DNA from: Rubellicoccus peritrichatus
Lineage (GTDB): Bacteria; Verrucomicrobiota; Verrucomicrobiia; Opitutales; Cerasicoccaceae
Assembly (NCBI RefSeq): GCF_033100135.1
Contig: NZ_CP136920.1
Span: forward strand, 2,785,001-2,849,000
Direction of reading: 5' to 3'
Length of the DNA stretch: 64,000 nt
Part shown: positions 30,201 through 37,730 of the stretch, in pieces
Numbering within the stretch: position 1 is the first letter of the stretch
Layout of the letters: each line of letters opens with the position of its first letter
The notes under the pieces: generated by a model
Database searches by the model: none
Told to the model about the DNA's origin: nothing
Seen by the model: only the letters and a program-made list of their open reading frames with translations
Position numbers and translations under genes: made by a program

Positions 30201-30592
30201 GTGATTTGATACGTGGTCTTGATTGGTAGGTTCTCAGTTTTGGTCCAGGTGGTAAATGTGGCTTCTTCTTCATCCACCATGGAGCCACCGACAAAATATC
30301 TGACGCGGACGTTATATGTGGTCTCTTCTTCCAGGTTGACAATGCTACCGGCAAAATGGCCACCATTCGGGTCCCATATCAGCGGATAAGCATCTTTCCA
30401 GGTACTGGAGCTGCTAAGTTTATATTCCAGGGTTACATCAGCAGCCGAGTTGCTGTAATCTGTCGTGATGCCACAAGTCTCCAGCAATGGAGTCGTGGTA
30501 ATCGTAAATGCCGACCAGGCAATCGCCGGACAACACAGGATCGCCAAACAAGCAATGAAGCGAACGAGGTATTCTTTCATGAGGACTTTCAA
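27287..30592 (-). CDS. Secreted beta-helix (polysaccharide lyase-like) protein with three C-terminal repeats
   Basis: A 1101-residue protein with a signal peptide (cleavage near AIAWSAF, about residue 28). Order: a fibronectin-like N-terminal domain (about 28-115); a right-handed beta-helix of pectate-lyase type (about 125-555, with IILENLIIRGGRLHGIRGFQ and DAGEIIPNFSDGYVGTAPDMGALEHG); a BACON-like Ig domain (about 575-680, with DWLTVTPASGTLPASGSLQF); and three tandem domains of about 137 residues (near 686-820, 822-960 and 964-1101). Each repeat has the pattern G-Y-x-G-x-x-Y-x-H-D-G-x-T-x-K-G and ends with G-Y-V-I-A-D-G-I/V, as in the golvesin/xanthan-lyase C-terminal sugar-binding family. 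It probably cuts or binds an acidic polysaccharide outside the cell. No catalytic residues can be assigned safely. Confidence 0.87.
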   Translation of the reverse strand: MKVLMKEYLVRFIACLAILCCPAIAWSAFTITTTPLLETCGITTDYSNSAADVTLEYKLSSSSTWKDAYPLIWDPNGGHFAGSIVNLEEETTYNVRVRYFVGGSMVDEEEATFTTWTKTENLPIKTTYQITDLYDPTTDTNLVVSSGGNATDGWVKIVGDGTTVIDAGYVEDYALQIANWKGYIILENLIIRGGRLHGIRGFQNHHIRIVNCDISGWGRQPEAQPRSNGRWYENNTNNLINYDSAIYLKQSGVILVERCYVHDPRPTSNAWSDGAGSNHPNGPNAFYAWGNHPTASVRGQIVVRYNDFIGSDAKRWNDAIEGDYNGSAAGGFHSNSDIYGNFLAYGNDDGTEIDGGQTNVKFFRNRVEGTYAGMSVAPTMRGPSYVFQNLFVNLGDIHGNKNTAIKAGYGSPNPPLSPFLAFNNTSHNASLGIGGSGGVTGKYQARTRNNLFYTWTTYSGGKYGITDNYKDPLSDYDYDMIINTAYANNQGQLNVASGQEPNGILDKLPTFESIPDGDFNLATGSEGIDAGEIIPNFSDGYVGTAPDMGALEHGSNAMLPHRPINQRSDVSEVEVIYKPNSYATTANVTITNPDAAITYTILKNDAFDWLTVTPASGTLPASGSLQFSVTVDHTIAAQRTPASYNSSAPDDILRGAFIVKLNDGFSIPIAVYGEKSDDPQPPGSTPDDIILDNESLTGVSFIGAWTDSSWTSGYYGTNYSHDGDTNKGNKSATFTPQILETGSYEVSVWWTSDTNRASNVPIDVVHANGTDAVQVDQTANGGAWVTIGTYTFNVGSSGYVEIGTTGTNGYVIVDAVKFAYVPTEIIMDNTDMTGVAFTGSWTSSTYTAGYYGSDYSHDGDTAKGSKSVTYTPQIPITGTYQVSARWTSDSSRASNAPIDITHAYGVDYLVVDQQVDGGVWVPLSTQGTQGTYQFNAGTSGNIMISNTGTNGYVIADGIRLTYVGPPEIIMDSSDSSGITLTGSWNSSTYHSGYIGTNYYHDGNTAKGSKSVTYTPTLPNAGNYEVFARWTAANDRSNNVPFEVVSTAGTQTVYKDQTIDDATWVLIGVFNFDAGSTGSVTIKNDGTSGFVIADGVKFVPAP
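27290..28535 (-). repeat. Three tandem ~410-bp domain repeats inside the beta-helix gene
   Basis: Three consecutive coding repeats encode near-identical sugar-binding-like domains. Phrases such as SHDGDTNKG, SHDGDTAKGSKSVTYTPQI and YHDGNTAKGSKSVTYTPTL recur, as do TGTNGYVIVDAVKF, TGTNGYVIADGIRL and DGTSGFVIADGVKF. The nucleotide sequence is also similar between copies, so unequal crossing-over could change the number. Confidence 0.8.
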
Positions 30593-31423
30593 TGAGCCTA
30601 CAGCTGTTTCACTGGGTATACAGTGGGGGAGTGCTGCTGAGGCGGGGTTATTGTTTTTGGGAATCTTGATTTTTGACTAAGTCAAAATGATTTTGCAATA
30701 AAAAAATCCCATTTGATGATCACGTTCTGTTTGTATAACCTGTATGATGCTATGCTTCATCTCGTGTTCGTTCATTTGTCAATTTCTCGATTAATGTCTT
30801 TTTTTTTAAGATTAAGATTGGAATTGTAGATCTTTAAACATCTTTAAAAGAAGAGCTTATGGATTATTTGAATCCTACATATGCAGATGTTTTGCTTTCA
30901 GTTTCATCCAAATTTGAGATATTAATTCATGAAACTGAACAGGATTTTTGCAAATCATGTCTATTTCTGAATGAATTTCGTTTATTGAGTTAGCCAGATA
31001 TATTCTTGAGCTGTTAGTTTGTATATGAACAAACAATGAAGGCCTGGCTCTGCGAATTCCGTTCATTCATGAGTAAGTGTTTCAAAGCCAGGTGTCGTAG
31101 TCTCATTCATAGTATCATCAATGACCCTGTGGGTTGCATATGAGGTTTAGGCTTCTGCTTTGGTAGTTGGCCTGCCTTTGTGATGTCTGTTTCATCTATC
31201 GAAATATTGTTCAAAGGTGTATTTCTGTTAAATGAAATAGAGCAAAAATCTATGTTCAGTGTATTTCATCAAATCCTTTATAAGCCCTTATTTACTTGAT
31301 TGTATTGGATGTTAGCTTGATTGATGTGTTTCTGTGAAGATTCATAAAAAGCAAAAATAGCTCATTTACTCAGATGTCTGTTGTCGTAAGAATAATGGTT
31401 CAATTCTAAACCCTTAACAGCAG
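30593..31423. other. 831-bp AT-rich intergenic region without a convincing gene
   Basis: This lies between the divergent beta-helix gene (minus) and the PEP-CTERM gene (plus), so it should hold both promoters. It is clearly richer in A/T than the flanking genes. It contains a perfect palindrome at 30671-30687, many TTCATT/TTCATG words, and an AGCCTGGCT-like pair (GCCTGGCT near 31050 and AGCCAGG near 31087). A 63-codon frame on minus (30875-31066) has no ribosome site or recognisable content and is not called. Confidence 0.5.
30671..30687. promoter_or_regulatory. Perfect palindrome TTTTGAC-TAA-GTCAAAA, candidate operator
   Basis: A 7-bp perfect inverted repeat with a 3-base spacer lies 79 bases upstream of the beta-helix gene start. 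Its symmetry and position fit a dimeric regulator site. It is followed by an A-run (AATAAAAAAATCCC), so a minor hairpin is also possible. No regulator can be named. Confidence 0.35.
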
Positions 31424-32245
31424 ATGATTAATATGAAAAACCTCTACCTCGCACTTCGTAACGTCGGTTCTACTTTAACAATATCTATGGCCGCTTTGGG
31501 CTTCCAGGGGATGGCAAATGCCGCATCTCTCACGGATGATTTTCCGGGTTCCAGCGTCAATACCAGTATATGGACGCCGGCGAATTCCGGTGGTGCCTTG
31601 GCCCCTTCAGTCGGTGGTGGTGACCTGACTTTGGATGTAACCTCACCCAGTTCCAATCAACGGTCATTTGTCCAGAGCAATGACAGTGATTTTAACTTTT
31701 TTTCGAGTACACTGTCAGCGACTGTTACGGTATCTGCCATCGGTGGCTCCTCCAGTGATAGTAATACCGCAGATCGCTTTTTAATGATTACGGATGCTGG
31801 TGGTGGTGATCCTGGTTATTTGAACACCGCTGCGGGGCGGGCGACATTTGTGTCGCTGGCAAATCGGAATGGCGCAGAGCATGTGGTGGTCGGAAGTATC
31901 AACGGCGGAATTATCACGGAGACTTCAGATGTTACTTATACCGGGACGATTGCAAGCTATACTTGGGACATTGATAATGCAGGTTATTCGCTAAGCTTTA
32001 CTGGAAGTGGCGATTTGCCTTCCACCATCTCCGGCTCGTGGAGTGGAATTGCCGAAGGTGATTTCAGTGGTGGTAATTTCTTTGTCTCACTGGGAGTATC
32101 CAATCGCGGTACGATCGACGTCGGATCCAGTGCTTCTTATGGGAGTATTTCAGTAATACCAGAGCCGGCTTCGGTCATGCTTCCGGTTGCAGCCCTTGTC
32201 TTCGTTTTTGTGCGCATGAACCATAAAAGAAAAGGAAAGGCATAA
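31424..32245 (+). CDS. PEP-CTERM sorted exported protein
   Basis: A 273-residue exported protein with an N-terminal signal peptide (cleavage near GMANAAS, about residue 31) and a beta-rich middle region that starts SLTDDFPGSSVNTSIW, similar to concanavalin-like lectin/glucanase folds. The C-terminus is a PEP-CTERM sorting tail: VIPEPASVMLPVAALVFVF followed by RMNHKRKGKA. Such proteins are processed by exosortase and released or attached at the cell surface, often with exopolysaccharide. An alternative start at 31433 is equally plausible. It is followed after two bases by a small secreted protein, so the two are probably one operon. Confidence 0.85.
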   Translation: MINMKNLYLALRNVGSTLTISMAALGFQGMANAASLTDDFPGSSVNTSIWTPANSGGALAPSVGGGDLTLDVTSPSSNQRSFVQSNDSDFNFFSSTLSATVTVSAIGGSSSDSNTADRFLMITDAGGGDPGYLNTAAGRATFVSLANRNGAEHVVVGSINGGIITETSDVTYTGTIASYTWDIDNAGYSLSFTGSGDLPSTISGSWSGIAEGDFSGGNFFVSLGVSNRGTIDVGSSASYGSISVIPEPASVMLPVAALVFVFVRMNHKRKGKA

Positions 32246-32247
32246 GG

Positions 32248-32805
32248 ATGATGTTGCTTCCTCGTATTTTATTGGGAGTCCAGGTGCTTTTCGGTTCTTA
32301 CTGTTTGGCGGGCACTGAGCAGATCCTTGTAAATCCGGAGCTTAGTGTTGTAGGGAATGATCAACTCACAGGCTGGCATGAGCACAACTCAACCACGCTC
32401 TCCGGCACCAATGGTAATGCGTTTGCTATTATTCCCGATGCCGAGCCGGAGAAGTTCGCTAAGCTTTTCCAGCGGGTCAGTATTGATGATGTCAGGGCAA
32501 AAGCGATACGGGTCTCCGCCAGGCTGAAAACCATACCGATCAGTGGTGCGGAAAGTAATGCGAGTAAGCCTTTGTTGCGTATCTATTATTATCCGACGTC
32601 CTCTGATTGGGCATTCAAGGACGTTATTTGGCCGGAGCGAGGTAAAGGGCTGCGTAAGGAAATTGAATTCAAAGAGGATTGGCAGACGGTTACTTTTGAG
32701 CTGGAGCGGCCAGTGGGTGCAAATGGTTTGGAAGTGGCAATAGAAACAGTGAATCCGTCTTATCAGGTCGAGGTCGATCAAGTCGAAGCCTGGGCAGTCA
32801 ACTAG
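32248..32805 (+). CDS. Small secreted beta-sandwich (CBM-like) protein
   Basis: A 185-residue protein with a signal peptide (cleavage near SYCLAGT, about residue 22). The mature part begins EQILVNPELSVVGNDQLTGW, a pattern common to carbohydrate-binding CBM4/9-like jelly-roll domains, and contains FQRVSIDDVRAKAIRVSARLK and VEVDQVEAW, also typical of those folds. Two bases separate it from the preceding PEP-CTERM gene. It probably binds a polysaccharide at the surface; this is inferred from fold pattern only. No catalytic motif is seen. Confidence 0.72.
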   Translation: MMLLPRILLGVQVLFGSYCLAGTEQILVNPELSVVGNDQLTGWHEHNSTTLSGTNGNAFAIIPDAEPEKFAKLFQRVSIDDVRAKAIRVSARLKTIPISGAESNASKPLLRIYYYPTSSDWAFKDVIWPERGKGLRKEIEFKEDWQTVTFELERPVGANGLEVAIETVNPSYQVEVDQVEAWAVN

Positions 32806-32982
32806 TTCGCATTTAAAAACATGAAGCCAATGCTGGTTTCACTCACATGAATTGTGGGTGCGGGGACGGTCTGTGCCTATTGCCCGCACCTTTGACAAAC
32901 TAAGGTTTTCATATTCTGCAATTTTAGATATAACTAATTCATCAACTGGCTTCTCGGAGCGCAGTAGAAACAGACAAAGATA

Positions 32983-35900
32983 ATGAATGTTCTCAAACGA
33001 TTAACGATTTTGTTTTCAGTGATTTCAGTGCTCCAATGGAGTGCCCTCTGCTCGTATGGAGAGGAAGCATCCGTAATGCGTGAACCTGACAGGAATCTGC
33101 TGGAAGGTTATTCCACAGGATTTGAAGGAGGAATCGCGGGCTGGCAAATGTACATTCTGCCGCATTATCCGCCGATTCGGGTGTCACCGGAATATACCAG
33201 TATAGCCCCGGGCGATGGTGATTACAGTCTACGCATTCCTGTTGGGATGGGGCTGAATTCCATGCCGGTTCGTGAGAGCATTGGTGAAGAGGAATTGACT
33301 GTATCATTGTTAGTAAAATCAGACAGACCGGCCAAGCTGGTTATCCGTCTGGGGCAGGGGCCATCCAGCTTGCAAGCCAAGTCGGTGCAGGTTGGCACCG
33401 AGTGGCAAAGAATATCTGCAACCTTTGATGTGAGCGACACGAAGGTTGGCAATTTTATCTTTCTCGAGAATCGTGGAGATGTGAATGGAAACGGTCCTGA
33501 AATACTTGTGGATGCCATTGCTCTTAACGTAGGAAAAGATGACAGCTATCATACGAAACCCTACGAATTGGTCTTGACCGATGATGCTGAGGGCCACGTG
33601 GAAGCAAAGCTCATCTTGTTTGAGAATGAGAAACCGGGCGACTGGCAATGGGGCGTTGAGTATGTATTGCCGGAAGCGACTTCAATCGCCTCAGGTCTGG
33701 CTGATTGGAAGAAACAAAAAGAGGGTGTTTTTACTGCTCAGTTTCCTGTGCCGCCTGCACGTGGTCTTTACCGTGTATCCGTCATTCCTGAAGATAACAA
33801 AAACCTGAGTCCATCTCAGGAGCTTTTGGTTGCGCGAACTTCCTTTGAAGATCTTCCTGCAGCCAGTAAGCAGGAGTTGCCTTTAGAGATTGGTGTCCAT
33901 GCTCTGCATAGCTGGAATCTGGGTGAGAATCATGCGGTCCGTGATTTGCACCCTGACTGGAGAAACGTGCTGGACGATATCAGGAGCCTGGGGATTAACT
34001 GGATGCGTTTTCATGGCGGTCGAAATGATCCGGTGAAGATGGCCTTTATGTTTCCCGAATCAATGGACTCGCCGCCGCGTTTGGCGCATGAGTTTTTACA
34101 GCCTTATCTTGATGCAGGGTTTGATCTGTTGGGGGTGATTGATGTTGGATACGAAAGAATGTCGATGCCATCTCCGCCCTATGAGTTTTATGAAACGAAG
34201 GGCGAATGGATGAAGGACAAGCTTCCGACTGATATCACGGTATGGGAAGATTACGTCGAACAGGCCGTTCTGGCTTATGCCGATATCTTTTCAGCATGGG
34301 AGATCATGAACGAGCCGAACGGAAGAATGGAGGCTGAGGATTATTCTCCCTTGATGGAGTCTGCTTATGGAATTGCGAAAGAGCTGTCCCCGGATATGCC
34401 TGTTTTGGGCGTATGCTCCACGGCAGACTTTAACTCATCACTCGGTGGCTTCGTCCGAGAATGTTTGGAGATGGGGGCAGGGGAGTCATTTGATGCCATA
34501 TCATTTCATCCTTATGTCTTCACCGGTCTTCCGGAGGAGTCCTTCACGCATATGGAGAATACTGAACGCTTGCTTCAAGAGTATGGACTGGGAGACAAGC
34601 CGATGTGGATTTCAGAGGTAGGCTGGCCGACGAAGCCGGCATACACCTCACACATATGGCGTTCAAAAAACAGTAAAGCGATTTCTTCTAATCTTGCCGC
34701 TGCTTATACGGTGCGGAATTTGTTGAATTCTACGCGGATTGGCGTCACTCATTATTTTATTTATGATGGGATGAGTCCGGTATTTGCCTTTAGGGGTTCC
34801 GGTGGGTATTCTTTCTACGAGTATGATGGAGTTCCATCGCCCATCTATTTTTCAGTAGGGGCATTCAGTCGCATCATGCAGGGGGCACAATATGCTGAAG
34901 CACTTGAATATCGGAATGGTGGTGTGAATATCTACCTCTATACCCAGGGTAATGGTGATGTCCTCGCGACTACCTGGATTAATGAACGTATTGAACCGAT
35001 ACCGCTTGTCATGAAACTGAAGAAGAGCCCGGACTCAATTTGGAATGGCATTGGACAAAAGCTTGATGCCCCGAAAGAAAATGTGCGCGTTGGTGCGTTG
35101 CCAACTTACATGCTTTGGGAGAATTCCAGCCTTGAGGAAGTGAGAGTTGCATTGAGTTCAGCCCAATGGGAAGCCATGCCGGAATTCAGTGTGCGCGTGG
35201 CGCCTTCGTTAGAGCAGGGAGACAGGTTTGCCGTCATCGCTGATAATCCAACTGCAGGTCTTCGAGTGGTTCGATGGACGGATTCGAATGGCGAATCAAG
35301 AGAAACAAAGGTTCCTTCTGGCGAAGTCGTTGAAGTGGTTCTGGGAGAGTATCAGAAGCATGATGATTCATCGCGGCTAAAAGGGAGTTGGAGAACGACT
35401 GTAACCGACATCTCTGAGGTTGATATGAGTAATCGATTTGCGAACCTCAGCATTAAGGACAAGGGTGATTATAAGCCGGACGGACTCGTGGATCAATGGC
35501 ATGAGCAGGAATCATTTATCATTCAGGATGATGATTCAGTAACCTATGGTAGTCTTCCGAAGGAAGAACTGAAGCAGCGGCCGATAAGGTTTTGGTTGGA
35601 GGCGCGCGATAAAGGTATCGTTATCGCGTTTTCCGTCCCTAAGCAGGATCAGGGTTTTTCACAGTTCAAGCTGGGGTCCAATCAGTTTAACATGGATAGT
35701 GTGGAGTTATTTCTCAGAACCCAGCAAGACGGTCTGGATTGGGTGGCTGAAGGCTATCAGCAGGGTGACATCAAGCTCTGTTTTGCCCAAGACAGTCGCG
35801 ATCCGGAGCGCAAATCGATTCGTGTTGATAATGGTCGGAAATTTATCGATGTGGATTTGGTTCGTTTCGCATTTAGTCCACTTTCAGATGGATTGGGCTA

Positions 35901-36102
35901 TAGTGGTGAAATCTATATTCCGTGGAATGCTTTGACAGAAATGAATAATGGAATTCCAGAAATGCTGGGATTTGATATCAGTTTTAATCTAACCGGATCT
36001 GACAATCGAAGGGCTGCTCAGATTACTTGGTCGGGCACAGGTGACAATTGGAAAAATCTGTCACAAGCGGGAGTACTGCGAACTAGTTACCCGGGCCAGT
36101 GA
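32983..36102 (+). CDS. Secreted clan GH-A glycoside hydrolase with CBM9-like C-terminus
   Basis: A 1039-residue protein with signal peptide (cleavage near CSYGEE, about residue 28). Residues 35-185 form a CBM4/9-like jelly roll. A (beta/alpha)8 catalytic domain spans about 300-650, with the acid/base Glu at 444 in WEIMNEPNG and the nucleophile Glu at 545 in WISEVGWPTK, the GH-A arrangement at the ends of strands 4 and 7. The C-terminal 200 residues resemble a CBM9-type sugar-binding domain (SVELFLRTQ, GYSGEIYIPWNAL). It best resembles GH39/GH5-like enzymes, but the family cannot be fixed by eye. It probably attacks a beta-linked algal polysaccharide. It is followed convergently by an AraC regulator. 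Confidence 0.86.
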   Translation: MNVLKRLTILFSVISVLQWSALCSYGEEASVMREPDRNLLEGYSTGFEGGIAGWQMYILPHYPPIRVSPEYTSIAPGDGDYSLRIPVGMGLNSMPVRESIGEEELTVSLLVKSDRPAKLVIRLGQGPSSLQAKSVQVGTEWQRISATFDVSDTKVGNFIFLENRGDVNGNGPEILVDAIALNVGKDDSYHTKPYELVLTDDAEGHVEAKLILFENEKPGDWQWGVEYVLPEATSIASGLADWKKQKEGVFTAQFPVPPARGLYRVSVIPEDNKNLSPSQELLVARTSFEDLPAASKQELPLEIGVHALHSWNLGENHAVRDLHPDWRNVLDDIRSLGINWMRFHGGRNDPVKMAFMFPESMDSPPRLAHEFLQPYLDAGFDLLGVIDVGYERMSMPSPPYEFYETKGEWMKDKLPTDITVWEDYVEQAVLAYADIFSAWEIMNEPNGRMEAEDYSPLMESAYGIAKELSPDMPVLGVCSTADFNSSLGGFVRECLEMGAGESFDAISFHPYVFTGLPEESFTHMENTERLLQEYGLGDKPMWISEVGWPTKPAYTSHIWRSKNSKAISSNLAAAYTVRNLLNSTRIGVTHYFIYDGMSPVFAFRGSGGYSFYEYDGVPSPIYFSVGAFSRIMQGAQYAEALEYRNGGVNIYLYTQGNGDVLATTWINERIEPIPLVMKLKKSPDSIWNGIGQKLDAPKENVRVGALPTYMLWENSSLEEVRVALSSAQWEAMPEFSVRVAPSLEQGDRFAVIADNPTAGLRVVRWTDSNGESRETKVPSGEVVEVVLGEYQKHDDSSRLKGSWRTTVTDISEVDMSNRFANLSIKDKGDYKPDGLVDQWHEQESFIIQDDDSVTYGSLPKEELKQRPIRFWLEARDKGIVIAFSVPKQDQGFSQFKLGSNQFNMDSVELFLRTQQDGLDWVAEGYQQGDIKLCFAQDSRDPERKSIRVDNGRKFIDVDLVRFAFSPLSDGLGYSGEIYIPWNALTEMNNGIPEMLGFDISFNLTGSDNRRAAQITWSGTGDNWKNLSQAGVLRTSYPGQ

Positions 36103-36109
36103 TTTTCTT

Positions 36110-36970
36110 TTAACCACGAACAATAACACTGCGATGCTTACGCCAGCGCAGAGGAGGCTGGCCGTAAGCTGCCTTAAACTTACGGACAAAATGGCTGACG
36201 CTGGCGTAACCGCATTCCTGGGCAATTTCAGAGATGTTTGCTTTTTCCAGTTCCAGTAAGCGGACAGCGAGTTGCAGGCGACGTGCCGATACGATGTCCC
36301 CAAGAGTTTTGCCAAAGTAGCGTTTACATTCTTTATTGAGGTGCTGGAGGCTGCGTCCACTTGATTGCACGACTGCCTGCACGCCTATCTGTAAGTTTGC
36401 AGAGAATTCCAAACAAAGAAATGCGTCAGACAACCATTCGGGTGCTATGTCGGTAATCTGCTTGTCCCCCGCCCGATAAAGGTCAGCCAGTCCATGGATA
36501 AATAAACGTAAAGCCAGAGAATCCCGGTAACCATTAATAAAGTGACGAAATACATGACTCACCTCAGGCATGATTTTGGCAGGAGGATGCCAGATTGGTG
36601 GCATTTCGATTTCCTCATTGAAGAGCTCTGGCAAGGGCTTTGGTTTTCCTGCCATTGGATCTTGAAGGATCTTTGGCGGACTGAGGTCGGGGTGCATCGA
36701 GATATTCAACAAAGTCAGTCCATCCGCACTGGTGCCTCTGAACGCATGTGTGTCCGATGCTCGAATAAAGCAAATTTGCCCTTCGGTCAGTGGATGAAAC
36801 TGGCCATTAATCTGGTGTATACCTCGGCCTTTTTCGACGCGGAATACTTCATGGAAATCGTGATAATGATAGCCGCCCGGGCTTTTCTCATGGATGATAT
36901 CTCGAAATGTACGTGTAATCTCACCGGAGTGAGCCAGCTTGTTCCAATGAAGTTTTACAGGTTGAGACAT
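36110..36970 (-). CDS. AraC-family transcriptional regulator with cupin sensor domain
   Basis: A 286-residue protein. The N-terminal cupin/AraC-binding domain contains HYHDFHEVFRVEKGRGIHQI and the C-terminal double helix-turn-helix contains ISEIAQECGYASVSHFVRKF, the signature second-helix region. Such proteins bind a sugar or its breakdown product and activate nearby catabolic genes. It lies divergent from the pseudopilin/sulfatase/GH78 genes and convergent with the GH-A hydrolase, which makes it a likely local regulator of the carbohydrate genes. No operator is assigned. Length is usual. Confidence 0.9.
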   Translation of the reverse strand: MSQPVKLHWNKLAHSGEITRTFRDIIHEKSPGGYHYHDFHEVFRVEKGRGIHQINGQFHPLTEGQICFIRASDTHAFRGTSADGLTLLNISMHPDLSPPKILQDPMAGKPKPLPELFNEEIEMPPIWHPPAKIMPEVSHVFRHFINGYRDSLALRLFIHGLADLYRAGDKQITDIAPEWLSDAFLCLEFSANLQIGVQAVVQSSGRSLQHLNKECKRYFGKTLGDIVSARRLQLAVRLLELEKANISEIAQECGYASVSHFVRKFKAAYGQPPLRWRKHRSVIVRG

Positions 36971-37061
36971 TCGAAAAGAGCAATATTTTGGATTTGAGAT
37001 AATGAGGGATCAAGACAATTATGGTAGGATGAGAGAGCGTTCAGCATTGGGTATCCCGTCG

Positions 37062-37721
37062 ATGACAAAAAATGAATTCGGTTTTTCTTTGGTTGAGTTG
37101 TTGGTTTCCATAGCAATTTTGGCAATCATTGCTGGAGTGCTTGTTCCAGTCGTTTCGAATGTCAGATACAAGGCATTGCAAGCTGAGTCGGGATCGAACT
37201 TACGTACGATATCCACTGCCATGCATCTATACTCTTCAGATAATGACGGTGAGCTACCAAGGCTCCGCGACAAGACTGAAGGCGGTCAGCCATGGAGTGG
37301 TTTGTGGCCGGAAAAAATGCAGCCTTATCTTGGAACGTTCGTTGATAACCGGAGCCCGGATATTTTCTTTGATCCATTGGCTGAGGTTTCACATCCACGA
37401 TTGTCCGACTTTGGTGCCAATGATTTACTTTTTGTAAACGACCCTGAGGCGGAGGCTTATAATTTGGCACGTTTAAGGGAGCCATCGAGAACAGTCATTC
37501 TTGCTCAGGCGAAAGAGAAGGGCGATGGTGATTGGCGTGGGACATGGTATTTTAGAGCTCGGCATTTTATAGAATCGGGTGATGGGACAAACCTCGCTCA
37601 GCCAACAGATCGGGATACGGGAGTCATTATGTATTCGCATGCGGATGGCAGTGTGAGCGAAGAGCAATGGGATGTCTTTTTAGCGCAACGTGAGAAACTG
37701 CTCGATCCTGACTATCAGTAG
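37062..37721 (+). CDS. Prepilin-type N-methylation (type II secretion pseudopilin-like) protein
   Basis: A 219-residue protein with the prepilin peptidase site at the N-terminus: MTKNEFGFSLVELLVSIAIL, cut between G and F with Glu at +5. The rest is a soluble domain with SNLRTISTAMHLYSSDNDGELPRL, typical of the verrucomicrobial/planctomycetal prepilin-like family. The start is set at the ATG that opens this signal; the open frame extends 20 codons further upstream with no family support. It stands alone, not in a secretion operon, 9 bases before a sulfatase gene. Such orphan pilin-like genes are often placed next to glycan genes in this phylum. Confidence 0.85.
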   Translation: MTKNEFGFSLVELLVSIAILAIIAGVLVPVVSNVRYKALQAESGSNLRTISTAMHLYSSDNDGELPRLRDKTEGGQPWSGLWPEKMQPYLGTFVDNRSPDIFFDPLAEVSHPRLSDFGANDLLFVNDPEAEAYNLARLREPSRTVILAQAKEKGDGDWRGTWYFRARHFIESGDGTNLAQPTDRDTGVIMYSHADGSVSEEQWDVFLAQREKLLDPDYQ

Positions 37722-37730
37722 TTATTTGCG

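Noticed and set aside
30875-31066. 63-codon frame on minus in the AT-rich gap
   Set aside because: No ribosome site, no motif and no neighbour support.
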